Assembly (NCBI RefSeq): GCF_014202335.1
Contig: NZ_JACHGP010000002.1
Coordinates: 186,001-250,000 of the forward strand
Source of the DNA: Mycobacterium sp. AZCC_0083
GTDB lineage: Bacteria; Actinomycetota; Actinomycetes; Mycobacteriales; Mycobacteriaceae
Length of the DNA: 64,000 nt
Direction: 5' to 3'
In this document: positions 33,339 to 41,719 of the stretch, piece by piece
Layout of the letters: each line of letters starts with the position of its first letter
Numbering within the stretch: the first letter of the stretch is position 1
The notes under the pieces: generated by a model
The model's input: only the letters and a program-made list of their open reading frames with translations
Told to the model about the DNA's origin: nothing
Databases searched by the model: none
Made by a program: the position numbers and the translations under genes

Positions 33339-33770
33339 TCAGGGCCGACTCTCGTGCCCGATGCGGCCGTGACTTCGGCGCTCCTCCTTCATTTCCGCTT
33401 CGAACACGTGCCGCTCGCCCCCCTGGAGCTCGTCGCGGACCCGGCACTCGTGGTCGCGGAACTCGGTCCAGTAGCCGTCGTCGAACTCCTCCACGACCTG
33501 GAACGTCCAGCGGCCGTGCAGAACGTTGCGACCGACGAGTTCGGTCTCCAGCCGGTCGGCCGTGGCGCCATGCCCGGCGGCCCGCAACTTGTCGCACGCT
33601 TCGCCGAGCACGAAATCGGCGTGCCCGATCAGTTGGTGGAACGAGTACAGGTGCCCACGGGCGCGTTCGACGTACTCGAGGGCCTCCGACATCTGCCCGA
33701 CCGCCTGGACCGTGGCGTCGTCGACACCCGCTGGCCGCCGAGTCAGCGTGTCATCGGTGTCACGCTTCAC
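33339..33770 (-). CDS. Conserved mycobacterial helical protein, unknown
   Basis: This soluble protein of about 143 residues has no signal peptide and is predicted to be helical (VQAVGQMSEALEYVERARGHLYSFHQLIGHADFVLGEACDKLRAAGH). I recall similar proteins in mycobacteria but no function. I chose the GTG at 33770 (VKRDTDDTLTRRPAG); further upstream the frame lacks signals. The C-terminus is rich in charged residues and histidines (WTEFRDHECRVRDELQGGERHVFEAEMKEER). Confidence 0.62.
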   Translation of the reverse strand: MKRDTDDTLTRRPAGVDDATVQAVGQMSEALEYVERARGHLYSFHQLIGHADFVLGEACDKLRAAGHGATADRLETELVGRNVLHGRWTFQVVEEFDDGYWTEFRDHECRVRDELQGGERHVFEAEMKEERRSHGRIGHESRP

Positions 33771-33832
33771 CGACGAGTAATACCCCGTCGGTGAGCACCC
33801 CAACCGCGGCGAACGTTGCGGTTCGTCTTCCG

Positions 33833-34336
33833 TTAAGCCAGTTCCCAATTCATGTTCTTGGCGAACACCCTGGCGTCATCGGAGATGGTGCCGAGCTCGT
33901 GGCACCTCTGGATGTACTCCTGAACCATCGGCATGAAGTTCATCGGGTTGTAGGCGTCCTCTTCATTGCTCCACTGCCCGCCGCCGCCGTACCGCAGGAT
34001 GGTGATGCACGGCGCCTCGTGAATGCTGCCGTCGCCGGGATCCTTCATGCGGTTCATGATCTCGCTGAACACCCAGCCCTTCTCGACGTCGATCGAATGC
34101 CACGTCACCGGGTAGAACGGCATCTCGCTGCCGGGGAAGGTGTTCATCGTCGACGAGATCCACTCGCTGATCTTCTTGCGGCCCGCCATCTTGCCGTAGA
34201 GGTGTTCGGTGTACGTCGCGTCCTCGGTGAACAGCTCGCCGTACCTGGCCCAGTCCCAGGACTGTCCGATCTCGACCACGAGGTCCTGATGACGCTGAAA
34301 CGTCTCCTGGATCTCCTCGCGTGACCACTGCGCCAT
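33833..34336 (-). CDS. SnoaL/NTF2-like protein, possibly ketosteroid isomerase-like
   Basis: This 167-residue NTF2-fold protein belongs to the SnoaL-like group (YGELFTEDATYTEHLYGKMAGRKKISEWISSTM; a beta-sheet half with GWVFSEIMNRMKDPGDGSIHEAPCITILRYGGGGQWSNEEDAYNP). This fold includes delta5-3-ketosteroid isomerases, polyketide cyclases and epoxide hydrolases. The ATG at 34336 has AGGAG 8 bp upstream. A perfect KstR box ends 32 bp upstream, so the gene should respond to sterol metabolites, and a steroid or CoA-intermediate substrate is likely. The exact reaction cannot be read from sequence. Confidence 0.78.
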   Translation of the reverse strand: MAQWSREEIQETFQRHQDLVVEIGQSWDWARYGELFTEDATYTEHLYGKMAGRKKISEWISSTMNTFPGSEMPFYPVTWHSIDVEKGWVFSEIMNRMKDPGDGSIHEAPCITILRYGGGGQWSNEEDAYNPMNFMPMVQEYIQRCHELGTISDDARVFAKNMNWELA

Positions 34337-34368
34337 TGAGTGTCTCCTCGGCTCGGATGCGGTAAAAC

Positions 34369-34382
34369 TAGAACCTGTTCTA
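34369..34382. promoter_or_regulatory. KstR box before the SnoaL-like gene
   Basis: TAGAACCTGTTCTA matches all fixed positions of TnnAACnnGTTnnA. It lies 32 bp upstream of the ATG at 34336, close to the spacing at 16237 and 62167. The glycosyltransferase gene starting at 35850 ends just beyond it and is not its target. Confidence 0.8.
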
Positions 34383-34410
34383 CCAAACCCCGCGGGGCGC
34401 CGTGGTGGAT

Positions 34411-35850
34411 TCAGGACACCGTCAACGTGCGGACCTGCGGCCAGATCGATTCCCACGACTGCCGTTGTCCAATCAGCAAATACGCGTGCATGTCATCGCC
34501 GATGTCGGCGACCTGGCGGGCATCGGAGAAGTACCCGTGCAGTGCACCAGGGTCAGTTCCGACGTAGAGCACGACGTCGTGGTCGGCCGGCGGCGGCGGG
34601 AAGTACCCGTAGCTGCGGTTCGGGCTGTACGCCTGCGGCAAGGCGTAGCGCTGCGAGTAACCGTCGATGAACGCGGCCGTGATGTAGGACTCGCCGATGA
34701 TGACGGTTCGGTCCCGCTGCGCGGCGGGCAGGCCGTGGTAGACGTCTGCGGTGCGACGCGCGATGTTCTCCGCGACGTCGGAGCGGGCGATCGACACCGA
34801 CGTGACCAGAAGGCCGACCGCGACGGCCGTTGCGGTCAGCCACCCCGACCAGACCAGCCAGCGGCGCGGCGCACGGCCCGCCTCGCGGCGGCGCTGCAGG
34901 CCGAGCGCGCCCGCAGCCACCAGCGGTGCGTACAACCCGGCGAGGTAGTACGGGCGGCCCGCGGTGGCGACGAACACCACGTACAGCACCACGAACGTCA
35001 TCCCGAGATACCGGTAGGGCCGCATCTCGTCGGCCCGCAGCAATCGGAAGAGTCCGTACGACCCGAGCACCAGACCGGCGAGGCCGGCGAACACCAACAG
35101 CTGCACGGAAATGCCAGGGCGGCCGCCGTACAGGGCCTCGGCCTCACCGGCGACTACGGGTGTCATGCGCAGTTGCGGCCACCCGTGCAGGTGCTGCCAG
35201 ATCAGGGTCGGCGCGGCGATGAGTGCCGCGAATACCGCCCCCGCCCAGAACAGCGGCCGGCGAAGCAGCTCGCGCGGCCCACGGATCGAAACCGCGACGA
35301 GCAACACCAGGCACAGCAGCATCACCTGAAACTTCGTCATCGCGGCGATCCCGATCACCACGCCGAGCATGAGGAGCAAACGATCGTCACGCACCCGCTG
35401 CCATCGAATCAGCAACCACACCAGCAACATCCATTGCAGTGGTTCCAGCGTGTATGGCGTCAACCAGTGCCCCACCAAGTTCACCCACAGGCCGGTGGCC
35501 TGGGCCGCGGCGGTGAAAACCTGTGCGCGGCCGTCACATCCGAGTTCGCGTGCGATCAGTCCCGCCACGACCACCGCACCTGCCGTCGCAAGGACCGCCG
35601 GCAACCTCAACACGATGACCGAGCCAGGAGCGATCACGTCCGCGAGCGCGGCGACTGCGGGAGCCAGAGGCGGTTGATCGGCCGAACCCCAGTCCAGGTG
35701 ATACCGGCCGATGGCCAGCATGTAGACCTCGTCGAACCAGTAGCTAGGCCCGAATGTCATTGCGATGCAATGCAAGAGGGCGACCACACCCGCGATGCCG
35801 AGGACGCCACGAGTGGCGAAGGGTGACACCGATCGGCCGTCGTCAACCAT
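34411..35850 (-). CDS. GT39-type membrane glycosyltransferase
   Basis: This 479-residue polytopic protein is of the ArnT/PMT (GT39, GT83) class. It has about ten membrane helices, the acidic Asp40-Glu41 pair at the start of the first external loop (GPSYWFDEVYMLAIGRYHLDWGSADQPPLAP), and HWLTPYTLEPLQW in a later loop. Such enzymes transfer a sugar from a polyprenyl-phosphate donor to a lipid, glycan or protein on the outer face of the membrane. The extracytoplasmic C-terminal domain is about 100 residues. I chose the ATG at 35850 (MVDDGRSVSPF). The acceptor is unknown. Confidence 0.8.
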   Translation of the reverse strand: MVDDGRSVSPFATRGVLGIAGVVALLHCIAMTFGPSYWFDEVYMLAIGRYHLDWGSADQPPLAPAVAALADVIAPGSVIVLRLPAVLATAGAVVVAGLIARELGCDGRAQVFTAAAQATGLWVNLVGHWLTPYTLEPLQWMLLVWLLIRWQRVRDDRLLLMLGVVIGIAAMTKFQVMLLCLVLLVAVSIRGPRELLRRPLFWAGAVFAALIAAPTLIWQHLHGWPQLRMTPVVAGEAEALYGGRPGISVQLLVFAGLAGLVLGSYGLFRLLRADEMRPYRYLGMTFVVLYVVFVATAGRPYYLAGLYAPLVAAGALGLQRRREAGRAPRRWLVWSGWLTATAVAVGLLVTSVSIARSDVAENIARRTADVYHGLPAAQRDRTVIIGESYITAAFIDGYSQRYALPQAYSPNRSYGYFPPPPADHDVVLYVGTDPGALHGYFSDARQVADIGDDMHAYLLIGQRQSWESIWPQVRTLTVS

Positions 35851-36020
35851 TGAGTCGACGCTAGCGTGTCGATTTCGAACTGCCGGTAACACGCGCCCTG
35901 TCGACACCGATACGGGATGTAGGGGTCACATTAGGGGTGCCGGAACGAAGGTGACCGTTTGGACGTCCAAGCAGGTGGGGTATCCACCAACGTCAATCGT
36001 CACCGGGTAGGAGTGACACG

Positions 36021-36542
36021 ATGAAGCCAATCAAGGTCAGCAAGATCATGGCGACCGCCATGATCGTTGGCGGGCTCGGCTTCGGCTCGGCGGGTATGGC
36101 TGCAGCAGTGGCGACCGCGACACCGGCCGCGCCGATTCCGTTGAAACCGGGACACGGCGACGGTGACTTCTGTCCGCCGTTGTGCGATAACGGCGGGGGG
36201 CCGAACCACGGCCCCGGCGATTTCCGCGGACCCGATTTCCGCGGACCGGACTTCCGCGGCGGCGATTTCCGCGGACCCGATTTCCATGGCCCCGATTTCC
36301 GCGGCGATGACAGGGGTCCGTGGTGGCTCAACAACCGGCACGAATGGTGGAACGACAACGACGGCCCGCCGCCGTGGGGCTGGGGTCCTCCGCCACCGCT
36401 GCAATGGAACGGTGGTCCGCTTCCGCACGACATCAACTACTGGGGCTACAACGTGAACCCCGTGTGGAATGACGGTCCGCGGCAGTGGGGGATCTGGCTG
36501 TTCGGCCTTTGGATCCCGATCTTCGGCGTCGGCTTCAACTGA
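36021..36542 (+). CDS. Secreted Gly/Pro/Asp-rich repeat protein
   Basis: This 173-residue exported protein has a signal peptide (KVSKIMATAMIVGGLGFGSAGMAAAVATA, cleavage after about residue 30). The centre holds six pentapeptides of the type DFRGP (residues about 67-96), followed by a Trp/Asn/Pro-rich region (PWWLNNRHEWW, PPPWGWGPPPP) and a C-terminal WGIWLFGLWIPIFGVGFN. The repeat superficially resembles pentapeptide-repeat proteins, but the proline in each unit argues against that fold. It is probably a surface-exposed cell-wall protein of unknown role. Confidence 0.7.
   Translation: MKPIKVSKIMATAMIVGGLGFGSAGMAAAVATATPAAPIPLKPGHGDGDFCPPLCDNGGGPNHGPGDFRGPDFRGPDFRGGDFRGPDFHGPDFRGDDRGPWWLNNRHEWWNDNDGPPPWGWGPPPPLQWNGGPLPHDINYWGYNVNPVWNDGPRQWGIWLFGLWIPIFGVGFN
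36219..36308 (+). repeat. 15-bp in-frame tandem repeat (6 units)
   Basis: Six 15-bp units related to GATTTCCGCGGACCC encode the DFRGP pentapeptides of the secreted protein. Units 3, 5 and 6 have diverged (DFRGG, DFHGP, DFRGD). The unit length keeps the frame, so copy number can vary without harm. Confidence 0.9.
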
Positions 36543-36557
36543 CCGTTCCTGGTTGGC

Positions 36558-37010
36558 TCAGGTCTCCACGACGACCTTGATCCGCTCCAGCGTCTTGCGC
36601 ATGTCGCGGATGTTGCGTCGTACCCGGAGCTGACCACCGAACAGCCCGAACACGGTGGTGAACAACCCCTCGGTCATCCGGAACGACTCGGTGACGTCGG
36701 TGCCGCCGTCCACCGGAGCGAACCGGTAGTGCCAGTTGTTCACCGGCCGCTCACCGAGCAGCACCTCGAAGCCGAACTCGCTGCCGGGCTCGCACGCCGT
36801 CACCCGGCAGATCGTCCAGTACACCGGGCCGATCTCGTTGCGCTTGACGTGGCCGCGGAACTTCGCGCCGAGAGCGGGTCCCGTTGCGCCATCGAGCCAT
36901 TCGGCCTCCATGACCTCGGGGGAGAACTTGCCGGTGTTGCGGACGTCGGCGACCAGATCCCAGATCTGCTGCGCCGGTGCCGCCATCGTGACCGTCACGG
37001 ATGCTTCCAT
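36558..37010 (-). CDS. SRPBCC-family protein
   Basis: This 150-residue START/Bet v 1-like (SRPBCC) protein has the polyketide-cyclase-type pattern: VTVTMAAPAQQIWDLVADVRNTGKFSPEV at the N-terminus, GAKFRGHVKRNEIGPVYWTI in the middle, and the long C-terminal helix VRRNIRDMRKTLERIKVVV. Such proteins bind hydrophobic ligands in a cavity; the ligand is unknown. It starts 2 bp from the end of the small secreted protein gene upstream on the same strand and is probably co-transcribed. Confidence 0.82.
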   Translation of the reverse strand: MEASVTVTMAAPAQQIWDLVADVRNTGKFSPEVMEAEWLDGATGPALGAKFRGHVKRNEIGPVYWTICRVTACEPGSEFGFEVLLGERPVNNWHYRFAPVDGGTDVTESFRMTEGLFTTVFGLFGGQLRVRRNIRDMRKTLERIKVVVET

Positions 37011-37012
37011 GT

Positions 37013-37432
37013 CTAGAGCTGCTTCTGCAGTCGCGCACAGGTGGTGCGGTAGCCCGCGCCATGCTCGGCGTAGCAGTAGTCGAGGGTGACCGGGTCGACG
37101 AGCGTGAACGTGTACGTCCCCTCGTCGTCGGCGCCGGAGATGACCGTGCCGTCCGGGGTGAACGCCCCAACCAGCGGGTCCGAGACGTCGCCCGCCGGCG
37201 TCGTCCGGCTGAGGGCGCCCTTGAACGTCCAGCCCGTCTGCTCGGTGACGGTCAGCGTCGCCTCACCGTTGCGGTAGCCCTCGGTGCTCGCGATGCGCTC
37301 GCGGTGCCCGGTCCACGTGCCAACCAGGTCGGGGTTGTCGGCATTGGCCATGGGCAGCGGCGCCAGCGCGCAGAACGATGCTGCAGCGGCGGCAATGACT
37401 CCCGCCCTGACGAGGTTCGTTCGATGGGTCAC
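37013..37432 (-). CDS. Small secreted protein, unknown
   Basis: This 139-residue exported protein has a signal peptide of about 32 residues ending in PMANA. The mature domain begins NPDLVGTWTGHRERI and continues with repeated beta-strand patterns (ATLTVTEQTGWTFKG, GTVISGADDEGTYTFTLVDP), suggesting a lipocalin- or beta-barrel-like fold with two cysteines near the end (LDYCYAEHGAGYRTTC). The GTG at 37432 is chosen because AAGAAGG precedes it; an ATG at 37447 is possible. It lies between the serine hydrolase and SRPBCC genes on the same strand. Confidence 0.72.
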   Translation of the reverse strand: MTHRTNLVRAGVIAAAAASFCALAPLPMANADNPDLVGTWTGHRERIASTEGYRNGEATLTVTEQTGWTFKGALSRTTPAGDVSDPLVGAFTPDGTVISGADDEGTYTFTLVDPVTLDYCYAEHGAGYRTTCARLQKQL

Positions 37433-37472
37433 TCGGCCTTCTTTCATCGTCGCGGGTGGACCTTCGGGGTGT

Positions 37473-38684
37473 TCAGCGCGGCTTGGTGGTCGTCGGTGGC
37501 GCCTGGACCTCGGGACTGAGCGTGTACACGTGGTCGGGGCTGACGATCTTGGTGATCGCATTCGCGAGTGCCGTGCTGGGTTCGCCGCCGCCCGCTGGGA
37601 TGTCGGTGTTGCTCGCGATCACCAGCGTCATCCGCTCCTCCGCGAGGCGCACCACCACCGTCTGGTAGCCGGGCAGGCTGCCGTTGTGCCCAACCCAGCC
37701 GGCCAGGTCGAAGATGCCCAACCCGTAACCGACCTGGGGCGGCAGCGGCGGCGCGTTGACCGTCTCCAGCCGTAGCCGCTGCGTCTCCGGCGTCAGCAGC
37801 GTCCCCGAAGCGAGGGCGTCCGCCCAGATGCGCATGTCGTCCAACGTCGAGATCATCGCCCCGGCGGCCCACCCCCAACTCGGATTCCAGTCGGTGGCGG
37901 TGACCTCCTTGTCATCGGTGCCGAGGGCGTATCCCTGCGCGTGCGGTTCCGGAAACGCGTTGTCGGTCGGAAAGCTGGTGTGGCTCAACCTCAACGGCGT
38001 CAGAATGTGGTCGCGGACATAGTCGGGCAGCGTCTGCCCGCTGACCTTCTCCACCGTCAAGCCCAGCAGAATCGTGTTGGTGTTGCAGTACTCGAAGCTC
38101 TGGCCGGGCTCGAAGTCGTTGGGCTCGGCGAAGGCGTAGTCGAGCAATTCCCGCGGCGTGAACGCGCGTTTCGGATCACCGAACAGCGCCTTCGCGAAAC
38201 CCTCGGTGGCACTGTAGTTGTGCAGACCGCTCTGCATCCTGGCCAGCTCGCGCAGGGTGATCCGGTCACCCTTCGGCACGCCGTCGACGTACTTGGCGAT
38301 CGGGTCGTCGAGCTTCACCTTCCCCGCGTCGACGAGCTGCAGCACCCCGGTGATCGTGAAGGTCTTTGTGACACTGCCGATCCGGTGATAGAAGTCGGGC
38401 TTCATCGGCGCGCCGGTGGCCTTGTCGGCGACCCCGAATGCGCGGACGTACTGGCCGTCGGGTCCCCACAGTCCGACGATCACGCCCGGCACGTTGACGG
38501 TCTTCATCACGCTGTTGATCGCGGCGTCGAGTTGCCCGGCGAGTGCCGGGTCGATGGCCTTCTCGGCGGCGGTCGTCGTGGTTGCGGTGGTGCTGGACGA
38601 GGACGACGTCGGCTCGCTAGTGCAACCCGCGATGAGTAGCGCCGACACGGCCACGACCGCACACCATTGGAGATTCGCCGTCAT
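37473..38684 (-). CDS. Beta-lactamase-family serine hydrolase lipoprotein
   Basis: This 403-residue exported protein has a lipobox LLIAGC (Cys21), a Ser/Thr-rich linker and a class C beta-lactamase/D,D-peptidase domain. The catalytic motifs are Ser104-Val-Thr-Lys107 (RIGSVTKTF), Tyr199-Cys-Asn201, and GHNGSLPG in place of KTG. The family includes esterases and D-aminopeptidases, and the HxG triad suggests an esterase or peptidase rather than a true beta-lactamase. It sits on the cell surface. A run of threonine codons at the C-terminus (APPTTTKPR) may cross the wall. It heads a three-gene run with two small genes. Confidence 0.85.
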   Translation of the reverse strand: MTANLQWCAVVAVSALLIAGCTSEPTSSSSSTTATTTTAAEKAIDPALAGQLDAAINSVMKTVNVPGVIVGLWGPDGQYVRAFGVADKATGAPMKPDFYHRIGSVTKTFTITGVLQLVDAGKVKLDDPIAKYVDGVPKGDRITLRELARMQSGLHNYSATEGFAKALFGDPKRAFTPRELLDYAFAEPNDFEPGQSFEYCNTNTILLGLTVEKVSGQTLPDYVRDHILTPLRLSHTSFPTDNAFPEPHAQGYALGTDDKEVTATDWNPSWGWAAGAMISTLDDMRIWADALASGTLLTPETQRLRLETVNAPPLPPQVGYGLGIFDLAGWVGHNGSLPGYQTVVVRLAEERMTLVIASNTDIPAGGGEPSTALANAITKIVSPDHVYTLSPEVQAPPTTTKPR

Positions 38685-38858
38685 CTGATCCCGTCGTGGG
38701 TGCGGTGATGTGGACTCGTCGGTCACATTAACGGTGCGGCAGTGCCACCAGAGGGGATATGGCGTTAACTGGCAGGGGTGACCGACTGCAGCGAGCGCGA
38801 ACGCGCGGAAGTCAGTGGCCTGCAAAGAGCGAACCCGGATGCCAGCCGAACCCCGCCG

Positions 38859-39737
38859 ATGAAGATCCGTTTCGGCGTCGGTCTTGGTGGAGACACCGGA
38901 CCCGCCGAGCTCGCCGACGTCGTCGACCGCCTCGAGGCGCTCGGCATCGATTCGCTGTGGTTCTCCGAGCTGGTGTACTCGGAGGCGGTCGATCCATTCA
39001 TCGGAATGGCGTACGCCCTTTCCCGCACGCGCGAGCTCAAGGTCGGCACGTCGGTGGTGGTGTTGCCGGGACGCCACCCGGTGCTGGTGGCCAAGCAATT
39101 GGCCTCGCTGGCCGCCCTGGCACCGCGGCGCGTGCTTCCCGTGTTCGGCCTGCGCTCCGCCATACCGGCCGAGCGGGAGCTGTTCGCCGTACCCGACGGC
39201 CAGCGCGCCGCGGTGTTCGACGAGTCGTTGCGGCTGCTGCGTTCCAGCCTCGAATCGGATGCCTCGTTCTCGGGGGACTTCTTCAACGTGACGTCGGTGG
39301 CCGTCGCGCCGCGGCCTGCCAAGCCGCTGGACATCTGGCTGGGTGGGTCAGCGCCCGCGGCATTCCGGCGCATCGGTCGGCTTGCCGACGGGTGGCTGGG
39401 CAGCTTCCTCACTCCTGCCGAGGCGCGACGCGGCCGCGTACAGATCGAGGAGGCCGCCGCCGAGGCCGGTCGCGTGGTCGAACCCGATCACTTCGGGATC
39501 AACCTCGCCGTGAGCGAGGGTGGCCTGCCCGCCGAGTTGATCAGCGCCGTACGCAGGCGCAGGCCGGACGTCGATCCGGAGGAACTGGTCGCCGACGGTT
39601 GGTCGCAGTTGCACCGCAGAATCGACGACTATCTGGCCGCCGGTTTGACCAAGTTCGTCATCCGCCCGGTGGGTCAGGACGGCATCGACGGTTTCATCGA
39701 TCGGTTCGCCGCGGAACTCCTGCCGCGGGAGAACTGA
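38859..39737 (+). CDS. LLM-class (F420-dependent) oxidoreductase
   Basis: This 292-residue TIM-barrel enzyme of the luciferase-like monooxygenase class uses F420 or FMN. Motifs are MKIRFGVGLGGDTG, ALGIDSLWFSELVYS, LKVGTSVVVLPGRHPVLVAKQLASLAAL, and PLDIWLGGSAPAAFRRIGRLADGWLG. It belongs to a mycobacterial group I recall as the MSMEG_3544 family of probable F420 enzymes, which in M. smegmatis also lies near an MPT53/CcdA pair. I chose the ATG at 38859 because the conserved domain begins there. The substrate is unknown. Confidence 0.85.
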   Translation: MKIRFGVGLGGDTGPAELADVVDRLEALGIDSLWFSELVYSEAVDPFIGMAYALSRTRELKVGTSVVVLPGRHPVLVAKQLASLAALAPRRVLPVFGLRSAIPAERELFAVPDGQRAAVFDESLRLLRSSLESDASFSGDFFNVTSVAVAPRPAKPLDIWLGGSAPAAFRRIGRLADGWLGSFLTPAEARRGRVQIEEAAAEAGRVVEPDHFGINLAVSEGGLPAELISAVRRRRPDVDPEELVADGWSQLHRRIDDYLAAGLTKFVIRPVGQDGIDGFIDRFAAELLPREN

Positions 39738-39807
39738 CCGCCCGTTGAACCCGACGGCACGTTCATTCGTGTCATGGATGGTTACCCGGTGCGAAGGAGA
39801 TGACGCC

Positions 39808-40314
39808 GTGTCCGCTGCGAAGTTTCGACTGCGCGGGTGGTTGGTCCTGGCGATGGTTGCCGGATTCGCCGCCCTGGTCCTTGGAGGTCCGCCGACCGCC
39901 CTTGCCGACGACCGCCAACAGTTCACTGGGACCACCCTTGCGGGCCAGCCATTCAATGGTTCCAGCCTCGCCGGCAAACCCGCCGTCCTGTGGTTCTGGA
40001 CGCCGTGGTGCCCGTTCTGCAACGCCGAGGCGCCCTCGGTCAGCGCAGTGGCCGCCGCCAACCCCGGCGTGACGTTCGTCGGGGTCGCCGCGCGCTCGGA
40101 CACCGGGGCCATGCAGAACTTCGTCGACAAATATCACCTCGGTTTCACCAATCTCAACGACGCCGACGGCTCCATCTGGGCGCGCTACAACGTGCCGTGG
40201 CAACCGGCCTACGTGTTCTACCGCCCCGACGGCAGCTCGACGTTCGTGAACAACCCGACCTCCGCCATGCCGCAAGACGAGTTGGCGGACCGGGTAGCGG
40301 CGCTGACCCGGTAG
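39808..40314 (+). CDS. MPT53/DsbE-like secreted thiol-disulfide oxidoreductase
   Basis: This 168-residue exported thioredoxin-fold protein has a signal peptide cleaved after about residue 33 (PTALA) and the active site Cys68-Pro-Phe-Cys71 in LWFWTPWCPFCNAEAPS, as in M. tuberculosis MPT53 (Rv2878c). It forms disulfides in exported proteins. The cis-proline loop PWQPAYVFYRPDG is intact. The GTG at 39808 has AAGGAG 8 bp upstream. The CcdA-like gene follows 12 bp later and probably keeps the protein in its proper redox state. Confidence 0.9.
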   Translation: MSAAKFRLRGWLVLAMVAGFAALVLGGPPTALADDRQQFTGTTLAGQPFNGSSLAGKPAVLWFWTPWCPFCNAEAPSVSAVAAANPGVTFVGVAARSDTGAMQNFVDKYHLGFTNLNDADGSIWARYNVPWQPAYVFYRPDGSSTFVNNPTSAMPQDELADRVAALTR

Positions 40315-40326
40315 GTCGGCAACCAC

Positions 40327-41214
40327 GTGGGACCCGACGGTCTCGGCCTTGCCTTCGGGGCCGGATTGGTGGCGGCGCTCAACCCGTGCGGGTTCGCCAT
40401 GCTGCCCGCCTACCTGACCCTGGTGGTGCGCGGCGCCGAAACCGGGGGAATGTCTGCGCTTGGCCGGGCGGTAGCCGCCACCGCGGCGATGGCTCTCGGG
40501 TTCGTCGCGGTGTTCGGAACGTTCGGGTTGCTCGCGGTGTCCGTCGCCAACACCGCTCAGCGCTACATGCCCTACGCGACCGTGGCGATAGGCATTGCGC
40601 TTGCCGCACTGGGCGTTTGGCAGCTGACCGGCCACGAGGTGAAGGTCCCGATCCGAGATCCGTTGGCGCGGGGCGGCCGCTGGGGACCCACGGCCGCGCT
40701 CGGGTCGATGTTCGGGTACGGCGTGAGCTATGCGCTCGCATCCTTGTCCTGCACGGTCGGGCCGTTTCTCGCGATCACGGGGATCGGCGTCGGTTCGGCG
40801 GGCGGCGGCCTGCCCGCGCTCATGGCGTACACGGCAGGCCTGACGCTCGTCGTCGGCACGCTCGCCGTCGCCGCCGCGCTGGCCGGTTCCAGTCTGGTGG
40901 TGCGGCTGGGCCGGATCGTGCCCTACGTCAACCGAATCAGCGGTGCCCTGCTCGTCGTCGTGGGCGCCTACGTCGCGTATTACGGCTGGTTCGAACTGCG
41001 ACTCTTCGCCGGTGCCGACCCAGGAGACCCCGTGATCGCCGCGGCAGGCCGACTGCAGGGCGCGCTGGCCGGCTGGGTTCACCGGGCCGGCGCGTGGCCG
41101 TGGCTGGTGGTGCTGGCCGTTCTGCTGCTCGGTGCGGCAGTGTGGTCGGTTCGACGCAGACGGGCACTCACAGATCCCCCGTCGCTTCGCTCGCCCAGGG
41201 GAGAGAGGACCTGA
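40327..41214 (+). CDS. CcdA/DsbD-type membrane protein
   Basis: This 295-residue membrane protein of the cytochrome c biogenesis/DsbD family has about seven helices. The conserved cysteine pair is Cys21 (NPCGFAMLPAYL) and Cys142 (LSCTVGPFL), which carry electrons from cytosolic thioredoxin across the membrane. It follows the MPT53-like gene by 12 bp, as in M. tuberculosis (Rv2878c-Rv2877c). The start is GTG 40327. The last 12 codons contain an 18-bp dispersed repeat, so this end is probably not conserved. Confidence 0.88.
   Translation: MGPDGLGLAFGAGLVAALNPCGFAMLPAYLTLVVRGAETGGMSALGRAVAATAAMALGFVAVFGTFGLLAVSVANTAQRYMPYATVAIGIALAALGVWQLTGHEVKVPIRDPLARGGRWGPTAALGSMFGYGVSYALASLSCTVGPFLAITGIGVGSAGGGLPALMAYTAGLTLVVGTLAVAAALAGSSLVVRLGRIVPYVNRISGALLVVVGAYVAYYGWFELRLFAGADPGDPVIAAAGRLQGALAGWVHRAGAWPWLVVLAVLLLGAAVWSVRRRRALTDPPSLRSPRGERT
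41178..41195 (-). repeat. 18-bp dispersed repeat, copy C
   Basis: The reverse complement of GGCGAGCGAAGCGACGGG forms codons near the 3' end of the ccdA-like gene (PSLRSP). It is identical to copies at 24785 and 30406. Confidence 0.75.
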
Positions 41215-41215
41215 C

Positions 41216-41719
41216 GTGACCAACTGGCCCGACCGACTCGCCGTGCGCCCGTGGACGCCCACCGACGATCAGGCCGTCGCGGAGTGGCGCTACTCCGGCA
41301 GGTGGTCGATTTACGACCAGAGTGACGGCAACCACGTGACAGGGGCCGACGTGACGGCGGCTGAGAGCTACCGGGCCGTCGTCGCCGCGGACGACGGCAC
41401 GATCGTCGGCTTCTACTGCGTCGGTAGCGAGGCACTCGTACCCGGTGTCGAGTCCGACGACGACGTCGTCGACCTCGGCGTCGGGATGGCACCTGCCTTC
41501 GTCGGAGCCGGCCGCGGGAACGCATTTCTGCAGGCCGTGCTCGACGACGTCGGCCAAGAGCTGCCCGCCAAGCCCGTCAGGGCGCTCATCCAGTCGTGGA
41601 ACGTCCGCAGCCTGTCGTTGGCGCGGCGACTCGGGTTCGTCGAGACGGGTACCCACCGGTGTGTCCAGGACGGGAACGACATCGACTACACGATCGTCGT
41701 GCGGCCAGTCCGTGGTTGA
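41216..41719 (+). CDS. GNAT-family N-acetyltransferase
   Basis: This 167-residue GNAT-fold protein is similar to the RimJ/RimL-type group. It has the N-terminal LAVRPWTPTDDQAVAEW, a central strand (GTIVGFYCVGSEALVPG) and the acetyl-CoA pyrophosphate loop region VGMAPAFVGAGRGNAFLQAVL. The C-terminal half IQSWNVRSLSLARRLGFVETGTHR contains the conserved N-x-x-S-x-x-L-x-x-x-x-G-F pattern. It is cytosolic and its substrate is unknown. The GTG at 41216 begins 1 bp after the CcdA-like stop, with GAGAGAGGA upstream, so it is the last gene of that operon. Confidence 0.85.
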   Translation: MTNWPDRLAVRPWTPTDDQAVAEWRYSGRWSIYDQSDGNHVTGADVTAAESYRAVVAADDGTIVGFYCVGSEALVPGVESDDDVVDLGVGMAPAFVGAGRGNAFLQAVLDDVGQELPAKPVRALIQSWNVRSLSLARRLGFVETGTHRCVQDGNDIDYTIVVRPVRG

